From Thauera butanivorans NBRC 103042 (GTDB lineage: Bacteria > Pseudomonadota > Gammaproteobacteria > Burkholderiales > Rhodocyclaceae): a DNA stretch of 64,000 bases. The stretch covers positions 1-64,000 of the forward strand of contig NZ_BCUG01000036.1 of assembly GCF_001591165.1 (NCBI RefSeq). The letters are read 5' to 3'. Every line of letters begins with the position of its first letter. Position 1 is the first letter of the stretch. The notes beneath the pieces are model-generated. The model saw only the letters and a program-made list of their open reading frames with translations, did no database searches and was not told the DNA's origin. This document shows positions 19,137 through 26,994 of the stretch, in pieces. Both the position numbers and the translations under genes were made by a program.

Positions 19137-20987
19137 CTATAAATCCGAGGCTTTCGATGCTTCTGCCAGCTTGCGCTTGTCCACCAGCAGTTCGGCCAGG
19201 CGGTGCCGCCCGGCGGCATCGAGGCCGTGCTCGCGGTCGTGGCGGAGCAGGGCCTCGATTTCGGCGGAGAGGCTGTCGGCGTGGAGTTTTCGCAGGCTGT
19301 CCTCGAACAGGGTCTCGACGATGCTTTCGTCGAATTCGGCGTCGACGAGTTCCGCGGCGACGCGTGACAGTGTTTCGCTGTGAGGAGTGTCGCGGAAGCG
19401 CTCGATCAGCGCGCCGAGCCCGCCCGGCGGAATGGGTTCGCCGAGGCTCATCATGTCGATGATGGCGATCAGGGCGAGGCCTTCCGTGCTGTCCGACGGC
19501 ACCAGGTCGACCGGCATGCGCGCTGCCCAGGCCGGATGCTGCATGATCAGCCGCAGCAGGGTGGCGGCGGTCGAAGGCGGCTTGCGGCGGCCGGCGGGAC
19601 GCATGCCGGCGAGGCCGCCGCTGCGCCGCTTGCCCTGGAAGCTGGGGCGGGGGGATTCCTCCGGGCCTGGAGCAGGCTGCGGCGCACGATGGCGGCCGTG
19701 CTTCGGGTTGGCGGCGATGACGCCGAAGGCGTGCTCCACTTCCTCCTGGGTCAGGCCGCTTTCCTCCGCCACCATCTTGATCACCTGCAGGCGCAGCAGC
19801 GGGGCGGCGATGCGGGTGACGAGCGGTGCGGCCTCGTGCACGAAGGCGGCGCGGCCTTCGGCCGCATCCATGTCATGGCGGCTGTGCAACTCCTCGATCA
19901 GGAAGCGCGCCAGCGGCTTGGCGCCGGTCGCCGCCTTGCGGAAGGCTTCGGTGCCTTCGGCGCGGACGAAGGAGTCGGGGTCGTGTTCGGCCGGCAGGAA
20001 CAGGAAGGCCAGCGTCGCATCGTCGCGCAGGGATTCCAGCGCGTTCTCCAGCGCCCGCCAGGCGGCGCGACGGCCCGCAGCGTCGCCGTCGAAGCAGAAC
20101 ACGATGCGGTCGGTCTGGCGCAGCAGGGTGTGGACGTGCTGCGGCGTGGTGGCGGTGCCGAGGGTGGCGACGGCGTTGGCGATGCCGAATTGCGCCAGCG
20201 CGACGACGTCCATGTAGCCTTCGACGACGACGGCGAAGCCTTCGTCGCGGATCGGCTTCTGCGCCAGGTAAAGGCCGTAGAGTTCGCGCCCCTTCTCGAA
20301 CAGCGGCGTTTCCGGTGAGTTCAGATACTTCGGCTCGCCCTTGTCCAGGATGCGGCCGCCGAAAGCGATGACGCGGCCACGGCGGTCATGGATCGGAAAG
20401 ACGATGCGATCGCGGAAGCGGTCGTAGCGCCGGCCCTGGTCGTTGTCGATGACCAGGCCGGCTTCGGCCAGGATCTTTGCCTGGTAGTCGGGAAAGACCT
20501 TCTGCAGCGCCTGCCAGTCGTCGGGGGCGTAGCCGAGGCCGAAGCGCGCGGCGATTTCGCCCGACAGGCCGCGGCGCTTCAGGTAATCGACGGCGCGGCG
20601 GGTGGGCTTGAGCTGGTCGCGGTAGAAGCGTGCAGCCAGGCTCATTGCCTCGTAGAGGCGTTCGCTGCCGTCGTCCTGCGGGCCGGCGCTGCGTCCGTCG
20701 TCGGGGACTTGCAGGCCGACCTGGGCGGCGAGTTCCTTCACCGCGTCGACGAAGCCGAGCCCGCTGTATTCCATCAGGAAGCCGAGTGCGCTGCCATGCA
20801 CGCCGCAGCCGAAGCAGTGATAGAACTGCTTGGATGGGCTGACCGAGAACGAAGCGGATTTCTCGCCGTGGAAAGGGCAGCAGGCGAAGTAGTTCGCACC
20901 GCTCTTCTTCAGCGGGATGTAGCGTTCGATGACGTCGACGATATCGACGCGCGACAGCAGTTCCTGAACGAAGGACTGGGGAATCAT
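19137..20987 (-). CDS. dnaG: DNA primase DnaG
   Basis: The 616-aa primase makes RNA primers at the replication fork. The N-terminal CHC2 zinc finger has Cys37/His40 (CCPFH) and Cys58/Cys61 (HCFGCG). The TOPRIM core includes VVVEGYMDVVAL and FCFDGDAAGRRA. The C-terminal third, which binds DnaB, follows a proline-rich linker (RAPQPAPGPEESPRP). The start MIPQSFVQELL at 20987 is preferred over a frame that extends 14 codons upstream, because the family begins at this point. It follows rpsU after about 140 bp that contain two hairpins, and precedes rpoD by 48 bp. Confidence 0.97.
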   Translation of the reverse strand: MIPQSFVQELLSRVDIVDVIERYIPLKKSGANYFACCPFHGEKSASFSVSPSKQFYHCFGCGVHGSALGFLMEYSGLGFVDAVKELAAQVGLQVPDDGRSAGPQDDGSERLYEAMSLAARFYRDQLKPTRRAVDYLKRRGLSGEIAARFGLGYAPDDWQALQKVFPDYQAKILAEAGLVIDNDQGRRYDRFRDRIVFPIHDRRGRVIAFGGRILDKGEPKYLNSPETPLFEKGRELYGLYLAQKPIRDEGFAVVVEGYMDVVALAQFGIANAVATLGTATTPQHVHTLLRQTDRIVFCFDGDAAGRRAAWRALENALESLRDDATLAFLFLPAEHDPDSFVRAEGTEAFRKAATGAKPLARFLIEELHSRHDMDAAEGRAAFVHEAAPLVTRIAAPLLRLQVIKMVAEESGLTQEEVEHAFGVIAANPKHGRHRAPQPAPGPEESPRPSFQGKRRSGGLAGMRPAGRRKPPSTAATLLRLIMQHPAWAARMPVDLVPSDSTEGLALIAIIDMMSLGEPIPPGGLGALIERFRDTPHSETLSRVAAELVDAEFDESIVETLFEDSLRKLHADSLSAEIEALLRHDREHGLDAAGRHRLAELLVDKRKLAEASKASDL

Positions 20988-21028
20988 CGTACGCGACCGT
21001 AGACGAGTTGCGCGGGCGGAAATGCACA

Positions 21029-21069
21029 ACGCCGGCAGAAGATCGTCTCGTTCGATCTCCTTCCGGCGT
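21029..21069 (-). other. Imperfect hairpin in the rpsU-dnaG intergenic region
   Basis: ACGCCGG at 21029-21035 pairs with CCGGCGT at 21063-21069, and the inner AGATCG/CGATCT pairing extends the stem. It lies between the rpsU hairpin and the dnaG start. In E. coli this intergenic space contains a terminator and RNase processing sites that lower primase output, and a comparable role is inferred here. Confidence 0.4.
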
Positions 21070-21101
21070 ATGGCCGGCTGTTGGGGCAGCCGGTGAGCTG
21101 A

Positions 21102-21122
21102 AGCAGCCGGGTTCCGGCTGCT
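21102..21122 (-). terminator. Hairpin after rpsU, possible attenuator
   Basis: AGCAGCCGG (21102-21110) and CCGGCTGCT (21114-21122) form a 9-bp perfect stem with a 3-nt loop, eight bases past the rpsU stop. No U-tract follows on the minus strand. It may therefore act as a partial terminator or 3' stabiliser that gives more rpsU than dnaG-rpoD message. Confidence 0.5.
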
Positions 21123-21129
21123 GCGGCAG

Positions 21130-21342
21130 TCAGTACAGCTTCGGCGGCAGGGTCTGGCTGCGCAGGCGCTTGTGATTGCGCTTCACGGCGGCGGCCAGCT
21201 TGCGCTTGCGCTCGGCGGTGGGCTTCTCGTAGAACTCGCGCGAGCGCAGTTCGGTCAGCACACCGGTCTTTTCGATGGTGCGCTTGAAGCGGCGGATCGC
21301 AACTTCAAACGGCTCGTTTTCCTTGACGCGGATACCGGGCAT
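21130..21342 (-). CDS. rpsU: 30S ribosomal protein S21
   Basis: The 70-aa basic protein begins [20 protein letters not shown] and ends with a lysine/arginine-rich tail, the standard S21 sequence. It helps the 30S subunit pair with mRNA at initiation. It is the first gene of the rpsU-dnaG-rpoD operon, is preceded by a strong sigma-70 promoter at 21383-21411, and diverges from tsaD. This rpsU/tsaD divergence is conserved in many proteobacteria. Confidence 0.97.
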   Translation of the reverse strand: MPGIRVKENEPFEVAIRRFKRTIEKTGVLTELRSREFYEKPTAERKRKLAAAVKRNHKRLRSQTLPPKLY

Positions 21343-21382
21343 TGCGGACTTCCTTGGGTGTCTTGTGGGCAGAAAGACGGCG

Positions 21383-21411
21383 AATATAAACCACGCCCGT
21401 CCGGATGGCAA
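21383..21411 (-). promoter_or_regulatory. Sigma-70 promoter of the rpsU-dnaG-rpoD operon
   Basis: On the minus strand TTGCCA and TATATT are separated by exactly 17 nt (plus-strand positions 21406-21411 and 21383-21388). The predicted start lies about 35 nt upstream of the rpsU ATG, which leaves room for a leader. Confidence 0.78.
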
Positions 21412-21478
21412 GGGCCAGGTGCACGGAAGATGGCCGGCGAAGGTTAAAATGGCGCACCGAATCAAACGGATGCAAGCC

Positions 21479-22513
21479 ATGAAAGTGCTGGGAATCGAAA
21501 GCTCGTGCGATGAGACCGGCGTCGCGGTGTATGACACCGAGGCCGGACTGCTGGCGCACTGCCTTCATTCGCAGATCGACCTCCACGCGGCCTATGGCGG
21601 TGTGGTGCCCGAACTCGCCTCGCGCGACCACATCCGCCGCTTGCCGGTGCTGATGAAGCAGGTGCTGGCGCAGGCCGGACTGGAGAACCGCGATGTCGAC
21701 GCCGTGGCCTACACTTCGGGACCCGGCCTGGCGGGGGCGCTGCTGGTCGGCGCGAGCGTGGCCGAATCCTTCGCCTTGGCGCGCGGCATTCCCGCGCTGC
21801 CGGTCCATCATCTCGAAGGCCACCTGCTGTCGCCGCTGCTGTCGGCCGATCCGCCGCAGTTCCCCTTCGTCGCGCTGCTGGTGTCCGGCGGGCATACCCA
21901 GTTGATGCGGGTACGGGGTGTGGGCGATTACGCGCTGCTGGGCGAATCCGTCGATGACGCCGCCGGCGAGGCGTTCGACAAGACCGCCAAGCTGCTCGGC
22001 CTGGGCTATCCCGGCGGGCCGCAGCTTGCCCGGCTTGCCGGACAAGGGGTGGCCGGCCGCTTCCGCCTGCCGCGGCCGATGCTGCATTCGGGCGATCTCG
22101 ATTTCAGTTTCAGCGGCCTCAAGACTGCGGTGCTCAATGTCGTTTCGGCTCCGGACTGGGATCCGGCCGGCATGGCCGACCTGGCGGCGGAGTTCCAGCA
22201 GGCGGTGGTCGAGGTGCTGTGCGCGAAGGCGCTGGCGGCACTGAAGAAGACCGGACTGAAGACCCTGGTCGTGGCAGGAGGCGTCGGTGCCAACCTGCAT
22301 CTGCGGCAGACCCTGGATGCCGCCCTGCAGCAGCGGGGCGGGCGGGTCCATTACCCGGAGCCGGCGCTGTGTACCGACAATGGCGCGATGATCGCTTTCG
22401 CTGGCGCGATGCGCCTTGGCGCCGGAGAAGCTGTTTCCGGCGAGCCGTCGGTGCGCATCCGGCCGCGCTGGCCGCTGGCCGAGCTGAAGCCGCCGCAGGC
22501 GGCAGTGGCCTGA
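21479..22513 (+). CDS. tsaD: tRNA N6-threonylcarbamoyladenosine transferase TsaD
   Basis: The 344-aa ASKHA-fold enzyme transfers the threonylcarbamoyl group to A37 of ANN-decoding tRNAs, with TsaB and TsaE as partners. Visible features are the opening [17 protein letters not shown], the metal-binding HHLEGH (His111/His115), [28 protein letters not shown] and [12 protein letters not shown], and a late Asp in [12 protein letters not shown]. The ATG at 21479 gives the family start. A TAAAAT sequence at 21445-21450 may be its -10 element. It diverges from rpsU and converges on plsY with only 5 bp between stops. Confidence 0.97.
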   Translation: MKVLGIESSCDETGVAVYDTEAGLLAHCLHSQIDLHAAYGGVVPELASRDHIRRLPVLMKQVLAQAGLENRDVDAVAYTSGPGLAGALLVGASVAESFALARGIPALPVHHLEGHLLSPLLSADPPQFPFVALLVSGGHTQLMRVRGVGDYALLGESVDDAAGEAFDKTAKLLGLGYPGGPQLARLAGQGVAGRFRLPRPMLHSGDLDFSFSGLKTAVLNVVSAPDWDPAGMADLAAEFQQAVVEVLCAKALAALKKTGLKTLVVAGGVGANLHLRQTLDAALQQRGGRVHYPEPALCTDNGAMIAFAGAMRLGAGEAVSGEPSVRIRPRWPLAELKPPQAAVA

Positions 22514-22518
22514 GCGGC

Positions 22519-23124
22519 TCAGTCCGCTTTCGGTTTCTTGTTGCCGCCGATCCTGCCTTCGGTGCCGTCCCGCAGGCGCCGGATGTTGGCGGCGTGGCGC
22601 CAGATCAGCAGCGCGGCCATCGCCGCCAGCACCAGCACGCTCGCTTGCGGCCCGAGGAAGATCAAGCCGGCGACGGGCGCGGCAACGGCGGCCGACAGCG
22701 CCGCGGCAGACGAATAGCGGGTGGTGAACGCCACCGCCAGCCAGACCAGCGCGCACAGGATGGCGATGCGCCCATCCACGCCGGCAAGCACGCCGAGCGC
22801 GGTTGCCACACCCTTGCCGCCATTGAAGCGCAGGAAAATGGTGAACACATGGCCCAGGAAGGCGGCCAGGCCGGCCAGGGCGGCTTCCAGTGGACCGAAT
22901 CCGAGCCGGGTGGCTGCCCACACTGCCAGCCAGCCTTTCAGGCAGTCGCCGATCAGGGTCAGCGCCGCAGCACCTTTGTTGCCGCTGCGCAGCACATTGG
23001 TCGCTCCCGGGTTGCCCGAGCCGTAGCGGCGCGGATCCTCCAGGCCGAACAGCTTGCTGGTGACGATGGCGAAGGGAATCGAGCCGAGCAGATAGGCTCC
23101 GAGGAGCAGGGCAATGAGGGGCAT
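22519..23124 (-). CDS. plsY: Acyl-phosphate:glycerol-3-phosphate acyltransferase PlsY
   Basis: The 201-aa inner-membrane enzyme makes lysophosphatidic acid from acyl-phosphate and glycerol-3-phosphate, the first step of phospholipid synthesis. It has five hydrophobic segments and the conserved motifs GSIPFAIVTSKL, GSGNPGATNVLR and the central FLRFNGGKGVATALGVL (glycine-rich acyl-phosphate site). The C-terminus is short and basic. It diverges from folB across about 137 bp, a common neighbourhood (tsaD-plsY-folB). Confidence 0.97.
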   Translation of the reverse strand: MPLIALLLGAYLLGSIPFAIVTSKLFGLEDPRRYGSGNPGATNVLRSGNKGAAALTLIGDCLKGWLAVWAATRLGFGPLEAALAGLAAFLGHVFTIFLRFNGGKGVATALGVLAGVDGRIAILCALVWLAVAFTTRYSSAAALSAAVAAPVAGLIFLGPQASVLVLAAMAALLIWRHAANIRRLRDGTEGRIGGNKKPKAD

Positions 23125-23229
23125 CTTCGCTCCGCGCCTCTCCGGATTGGAGGAGGCGAATGCATCAAATGTTCGGGACAGCCGTGGCGAAAGCGCATCT
23201 TCGGCCGCGGCCGGCGTGTGCGCACAGGA

Positions 23230-23248
23230 TAGAATCGCAGCGATTCTA
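23230..23248. promoter_or_regulatory. Perfect palindrome upstream of folB
   Basis: TAGAATCG-CAG-CGATTCTA is an 8-bp perfect inverted repeat with a 3-nt spacer, ending 13 nt before the folB ATG. It may be an operator, or a hairpin in the folB leader. Its left arm also resembles a -10 hexamer (TAGAAT). Confidence 0.4.
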
Positions 23249-23261
23249 AACGGGAACCAGC

Positions 23262-23639
23262 ATGGATTTCATCTTCATCGAGGAATTGCGGGTCAAAGCC
23301 TGGGTCGGCGTTTATGCGCGGGAGAAAACCGGACAGCAGACCGTCGAACTCAATCTCACCTTCGGCGTTCCGGATACCGCGGCAGAGCGGGACGACATCG
23401 CGGACACCATCGACTATGCAGTCGTCACCCAGCGCATTCGCGAGGAACTGGGACAGCGTCATTTCAATTTGATCGAAAGCCTGGGTGAATTCGTCGTCAA
23501 GCTGCTGTTCGATGAGTTCGGCGCGCCCTGGGTGAAACTGCGCGTGGCGAAGATCGGTGTGATGAAGGACGTGCGTCGGGTCGGAGTCTTCATCCAGCGT
23601 GGGCGGGACGGTACGGCGCCGCCGCCCGCGGAAGTCTGA
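23262..23639 (+). CDS. folB: Dihydroneopterin aldolase
   Basis: The 125-aa enzyme of folate synthesis converts dihydroneopterin to 6-hydroxymethyl-dihydropterin and glycolaldehyde. It has the FolB start DFIFIEELRVKAWVGVYARE with the conserved Glu, a central TIDYAVVTQRIREEL, and FNLIESLGEFVVKLLFDEFG. The length is typical. A palindrome lies immediately upstream, and a strong terminator separates it from the convergent H-NS gene. Confidence 0.95.
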   Translation: MDFIFIEELRVKAWVGVYAREKTGQQTVELNLTFGVPDTAAERDDIADTIDYAVVTQRIREELGQRHFNLIESLGEFVVKLLFDEFGAPWVKLRVAKIGVMKDVRRVGVFIQRGRDGTAPPPAEV

Positions 23640-23751
23640 AATTCGGGCAATTGCAGCTGCCGATGGATGCATTCCACGCATTCATTGGCCCGAATGGATC
23701 GGTATTCCGGAACGCGGCAGGCGTGCCGCCTTGCGCGTTTCGCCGCCGCAA

Positions 23752-23787
23752 ATGAAAAAGCCGGACCTGCGGGCCCGGCTTTTTCAT
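23752..23787. terminator. Bidirectional terminator between folB and the H-NS gene
   Basis: A 13-bp perfect stem (23752-23764 with 23775-23787) is GC-rich at the loop end and carries AAAAA/TTTTT in the lower arm. A U-tract therefore results on either strand between two convergent genes. Confidence 0.9.
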
Positions 23788-23803
23788 CGCATGCTCTGCC
23801 AGC

Positions 23804-24163
23804 TCAAGCCGCCAGTTCTTCCAGAGGCTTGTCCTGCGCCAGCCAGTCGAGCACCCACTGGGGACGACGGCCATGGCCGCTCCAACCCTGCTCGGGATTG
23901 GCCGGATTGCGGTACTTGATGACGGAAGGCGTCTTGGCCTTCTTGGCGGTGCCGCGCTTGGCCTTGGTGGCAGATGCCTTGGCCGGTGCCGCAGCGGCGG
24001 GTGCGTCGATCAGGTCGTCGAGGGTGAGGCCTTGTTCGGCGACCAGCTTCTGCACCTGCTTCAGCAGGGTGCGGCGGGTGGAGTCGCTGCGGCGCCGGAT
24101 TTCAGTCTCGACCTTTGCCTGCAGACGGCGCAGTTCGGGAAGCGAGTGGCTCGAAAGGTCCAT
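23804..24163 (-). CDS. H-NS family nucleoid-associated protein
   Basis: The 119-aa DNA-binding protein has an N-terminal coiled-coil oligomerisation region (LPELRRLQAKVETEIRRRSD), an alanine/lysine-rich linker (about 55-80) and the C-terminal H-NS DNA-binding core YRNPANPEQGWSGHGRRPQW, with the AT-hook-like loop replaced by the betaproteobacterial GWSGxGRRPxW form. Such proteins silence AT-rich genes. Its own upstream region (24164-24361) is AT-rich and contains a 16-bp tandem repeat, which would suit autoregulation. The start at 24163 has AGGA about 7 nt upstream. Confidence 0.9.
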   Translation of the reverse strand: MDLSSHSLPELRRLQAKVETEIRRRSDSTRRTLLKQVQKLVAEQGLTLDDLIDAPAAAAPAKASATKAKRGTAKKAKTPSVIKYRNPANPEQGWSGHGRRPQWVLDWLAQDKPLEELAA

Positions 24164-24217
24164 GGTGTGTCCTCGTTGGTTGTGCGAGTTGGAATTGGGC
24201 GAATTCATGCCGCGTCT

Positions 24218-24249
24218 GGCCGGCAAACAATTGGGCCGGCAAGCAATCG
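24218..24249. repeat. Two tandem 16-bp units upstream of the H-NS gene
   Basis: The units 24218-24233 and 24234-24249 are head-to-tail copies with two mismatches (core GGCCGGCAA, then CAAT). They lie 55-86 bp before the H-NS gene start, within its presumed promoter region. They could be a pair of regulator binding sites, but no known motif is recognised. Confidence 0.55.
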
Positions 24250-24361
24250 AATCAGCCGTGCCCGGCAGCCATGTCCGGATTCTGCCAGCAATTGCGGCGC
24301 AATACGATGGTTTTTTGTATTTTGAATGATTCGATTGTTTCACCCGCGCCATTCGAGGCAA

Positions 24362-24850
24362 TCAATTCGCCACTTCGACCAGCTCCGCCCGCAGGATTCG
24401 AAGAATGTCGTGCGGGTGAACGCCGACGAGATAGCCGCGGCGGCCGCCATTGATATAGATCAGCGGCAGGTCGAGAATGCTCCTCTCCATGTAGACCGGC
24501 ATGGCTTTGCGGGTGCCGAAAGGCGAGGTGCCGCCGACGAGGTAGCCCGTATGGCGATTGGCGACTTCGGGCTTGCACGGTTCGATGTGCTTGCGTCCGG
24601 TCTGGCGGGCGAGATCCTTTGTCGAGACCTTGTGATCGCCGTGCATCAGCACGATCAATGGACGGGCATTTTCGTCTTCCATGATCAGGGTCTTGATCAC
24701 CGCGTGCTCGTCGACATTCAATTCGCGGGAAGAAACGGCGGTACCGCCGTGCTCCTCGTATTCGTAAAGATGGCTCGAATAGGCCAGGCCGTGCTGTTTC
24801 AGGAAACGGGTCGCCGGAGTTTCCGGCGGACGGATATCGTGTCGGCTCAT
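24362..24850 (-). CDS. ybaK: YbaK-type Cys-tRNA(Pro)/aminoacyl-tRNA deacylase
   Basis: The 162-aa protein has the YbaK/ProX editing fold. It begins with TPATRFLKQHGLAY, then VIKTLIMEDENARPLIVLMHGDHKVS with the conserved Lys needed for deacylation, then GYLVGGTSPFGTRKAMPVYM and IYINGGRRGYLVGV. These proteins hydrolyse Cys mischarged on tRNA(Pro) and can act in trans with ProRS. The ending LVEVAN and the length are standard for YbaK. It sits between the H-NS gene and xerD. Confidence 0.92.
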   Translation of the reverse strand: MSRHDIRPPETPATRFLKQHGLAYSSHLYEYEEHGGTAVSSRELNVDEHAVIKTLIMEDENARPLIVLMHGDHKVSTKDLARQTGRKHIEPCKPEVANRHTGYLVGGTSPFGTRKAMPVYMERSILDLPLIYINGGRRGYLVGVHPHDILRILRAELVEVAN

Positions 24851-24907
24851 GATCGGAATCCGGGAAGAGCTGAAGAGATGGAGTGGGGCAGGAGGACTGC
24901 GCCGCCA

Positions 24908-25837
24908 TCAACCCCGAGGGTGATGCCTGGCATGCAGTTGCTTGAGTCTTTCACGTGCCACATGGGTATACACCTGGGTGGTCGAGATGTCGGCATGGCC
25001 GAGCAGCAATTGGACGACGCGCAGATCGGCCCCATGGTTGAGCAAATGGGTCGCAAATGCATGGCGCAGCGTATGGGGGGAAATGCGCTCCTGGGGAATG
25101 CCGGCCAGCAGTGCGTTCTGCTTGATGATGCGCCAGAACATCTGCCGTGTCATGCCGCTGCCGAGGCGGGTGACGAAAACTTCGTCGCAACTGCGGCCGG
25201 CGAGCAGCGCGGGGCGGGCTTCGCGCAGGTAGCGCACGAGCCAGTCGGCGGCGACTTCGCCGAGCGGCACGAGCCTTTCCTTGCTGCCTTTGCCCATCAC
25301 CCGCAGCGCGCCCTGATCCAGGCTGACGGCGAAGAGCTTCAGCCCGATCAACTCGGATACGCGCAGCCCGGCGGCGTACAGCACTTCGAGCATGCAGCGG
25401 TCGCGCAGGCCCTGCGGCGTCTCAGTGTCGGGTGCGGCGAGCAGCGCTTCGACCTGGGCTTCGCTGAGCGTCTTCGGAAAGCGCTGGCCGGGCAGCGGCG
25501 GATCGAGCATCAGCGTCGGGTCTTCGGCGATCTCGCGGTTCGCGAGCAGATGGCGGTAATAGCGCCGCCAGGCAGACAGCAGGCGGCGCTGGCTGGCCGG
25601 GCGGGCGCGCAGGCTGAATTCGGCCAGATAGGCGGCGAGCTCGCTCGCCCGCGCGCGCGGCAGCGACAGGCCGCGTTCCGCCAGCCAGGCCGCGAACAGG
25701 GCGAGATCGCTGCGGTAGCTGTCGAGGGTGTTGCGCGCGAGGCCGTGCTCCAGCCACAGGCTGTCGGTGAAGCGGTCGAGTTCGCTGCGGATTTCGGCGG
25801 CCAGGCCGGCTTCGGCAGCGGCCGGGCGCGCCGTCAT
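24908..25837 (-). CDS. xerD: Site-specific tyrosine recombinase XerD
   Basis: The 309-aa recombinase acts with XerC at dif to resolve chromosome dimers. An N-terminal SAM-like core-binding domain (about 15-105) precedes the catalytic domain. All six catalytic residues can be placed: Arg159 (AGLRVSEL), Lys183 (MGKGSKERLV), His255 and Arg258 (HTLRHAFATH), His281 (LGHADIS) and the nucleophile Tyr290 (TQVYTH). It overlaps the upstream alkyltransferase gene by four bases (ATGA). The housekeeping length and the absence of flanking att sites argue against a phage integrase. XerC versus XerD is assigned from overall resemblance. Confidence 0.93.
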   Translation of the reverse strand: MTARPAAAEAGLAAEIRSELDRFTDSLWLEHGLARNTLDSYRSDLALFAAWLAERGLSLPRARASELAAYLAEFSLRARPASQRRLLSAWRRYYRHLLANREIAEDPTLMLDPPLPGQRFPKTLSEAQVEALLAAPDTETPQGLRDRCMLEVLYAAGLRVSELIGLKLFAVSLDQGALRVMGKGSKERLVPLGEVAADWLVRYLREARPALLAGRSCDEVFVTRLGSGMTRQMFWRIIKQNALLAGIPQERISPHTLRHAFATHLLNHGADLRVVQLLLGHADISTTQVYTHVARERLKQLHARHHPRG

Positions 25838-26343
25838 GCCGCGCCTTCGTGCCTCAGCAGCCAGCGCTTGACGTCGAGCAGCCAGCCGCCGGTGGCGTTG
25901 GCGAAGCCGCCGAGGCCACCGGCCGAGGTGACGCGATGGCAGGGTACGACGAGCGGATAGGGGTTGGCACCGCAGGCCTGGCCGACTGCGCGTGCCGCGC
26001 TGCCGAGCCGGGCCGACAGCTCGCCGTAGGTCCGCGTCCGGCCTGCCGGAATGGCGCTGATTTCCGCCCACACCCGGCGCTGGAAAGGCGTGCCGCATTC
26101 GCGCAGTGGCAGCGGAAAGGCTTGTTCCGGGTGCTCGATCCAGTCGTGCAGGGCTTCGGCTGCGATGCGGGCCGTGTCGTTCGTCGGTGCGCGAAGCGGC
26201 GTGTCCGGCGGCAGGAAGACGAGTTCGCTGACGGCGCCGTCGGCTGTGCGGACGCCGAACGGTCCGAAGGGCAGCGCGACCACCGCGTCGAAGCCGGTGT
26301 CCGTCGAGGAGCCCGGAGCTCGCATTGCGCGCCTGCCGTTCAT
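25834..26343 (-). CDS. ogt: Methylated-DNA-[protein]-cysteine S-methyltransferase
   Basis: The 169-aa suicide repair protein removes alkyl groups from O6-alkylguanine onto its own cysteine. The C-terminal domain carries GTPFQRRVWAEISAIPAGRT, the helix-turn-helix RAVGQACGANP, and the acceptor motif PCHRV with Cys135. The N-terminal domain is short and lacks the Ada methyl-phosphotriester module. It overlaps xerD downstream and the chalcone-isomerase-like gene upstream, each by four bases. The three genes are thus tightly coupled although their functions look unrelated. Confidence 0.93.
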   Translation of the reverse strand: MNGRRAMRAPGSSTDTGFDAVVALPFGPFGVRTADGAVSELVFLPPDTPLRAPTNDTARIAAEALHDWIEHPEQAFPLPLRECGTPFQRRVWAEISAIPAGRTRTYGELSARLGSAARAVGQACGANPYPLVVPCHRVTSAGGLGGFANATGGWLLDVKRWLLRHEGAA

Positions 26344-26918
26344 TGAGCGGGCTTCAGCAGGCTCGCCTTGAGGCCGGAGTCGGCCGGCCGCTCGCCCAGC
26401 CAGATGCGCAGCAGGGCAGGGTAGAAGGCCGGGTCGGCAATGTCGCTGCCCTGCGGCTGGCCGTTGATCAGCAGGCGCGTTGCGCCGTTGGCGAGCCGAT
26501 CGAGGATTACTTCGGTGCCGGCATTGGCTTCACCGCTGTCCTGCACTGCGGCGAGCAGGGCGTCTATGGAAGGCTTCAGTGCCGCGAGCGTTTCGTCGTC
26601 ATGGTTGCGCTTCAACCCGTCGAGCATCGCGTCGGCGAACTGCTTGCCGTCGAGGTCCCGGATCATGACGATGCGGATGCGCTTCTCGCCGCCGTCCTGC
26701 AGGATGTCGGCGCTGCTGGTGCTCGGGCTGCGCAGATAGAGCCCCATCGCATAGACCTTGAAGGTCAGCCGGGTGCGCAGGCCGGCGCCGTTCAGGCTCA
26801 GCGTGCCGTTGTCGACCTGGGTCTGCGGCGCGAAGTCGATGCCCGCCACTTCCACTGCCTGGGCGAGGCTGGCCGACAGCAAGGTGGCGGCCAGCAGGGT
26901 ACGGACAAGTGCTTTCAT
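26340..26918 (-). CDS. Periplasmic chalcone isomerase-like protein
   Basis: The 192-aa precursor has a clean signal peptide (ALVRTLLAATLLSASLAQA, cut before VEVAG) and then a domain resembling bacterial chalcone-isomerase-fold proteins: GIDFAPQTQVDNGTLSLNGAGLRTR (in part), FKVYAMGLYLRSPS and a closing RIWLGERPADSGLK. Bacterial members are mostly uncharacterised fatty-acid-binding-like periplasmic proteins, and true flavonoid isomerase activity should not be assumed. Its stop overlaps the alkyltransferase gene start. Confidence 0.85.
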   Translation of the reverse strand: MKALVRTLLAATLLSASLAQAVEVAGIDFAPQTQVDNGTLSLNGAGLRTRLTFKVYAMGLYLRSPSTSSADILQDGGEKRIRIVMIRDLDGKQFADAMLDGLKRNHDDETLAALKPSIDALLAAVQDSGEANAGTEVILDRLANGATRLLINGQPQGSDIADPAFYPALLRIWLGERPADSGLKASLLKPAQ

Positions 26919-26994
26919 CAGGGAAGGCTCCGTCAGAGCGCCCGGAAATCAGGCGTGGCTCGGTTGCGTCACTCGCTTGTGTCTCGATTTCGTC

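Noticed and set aside
24908-25837. Phage or island integrase
   Set aside because: Length, coupling to a repair gene and lack of nearby att-like repeats fit housekeeping XerD.
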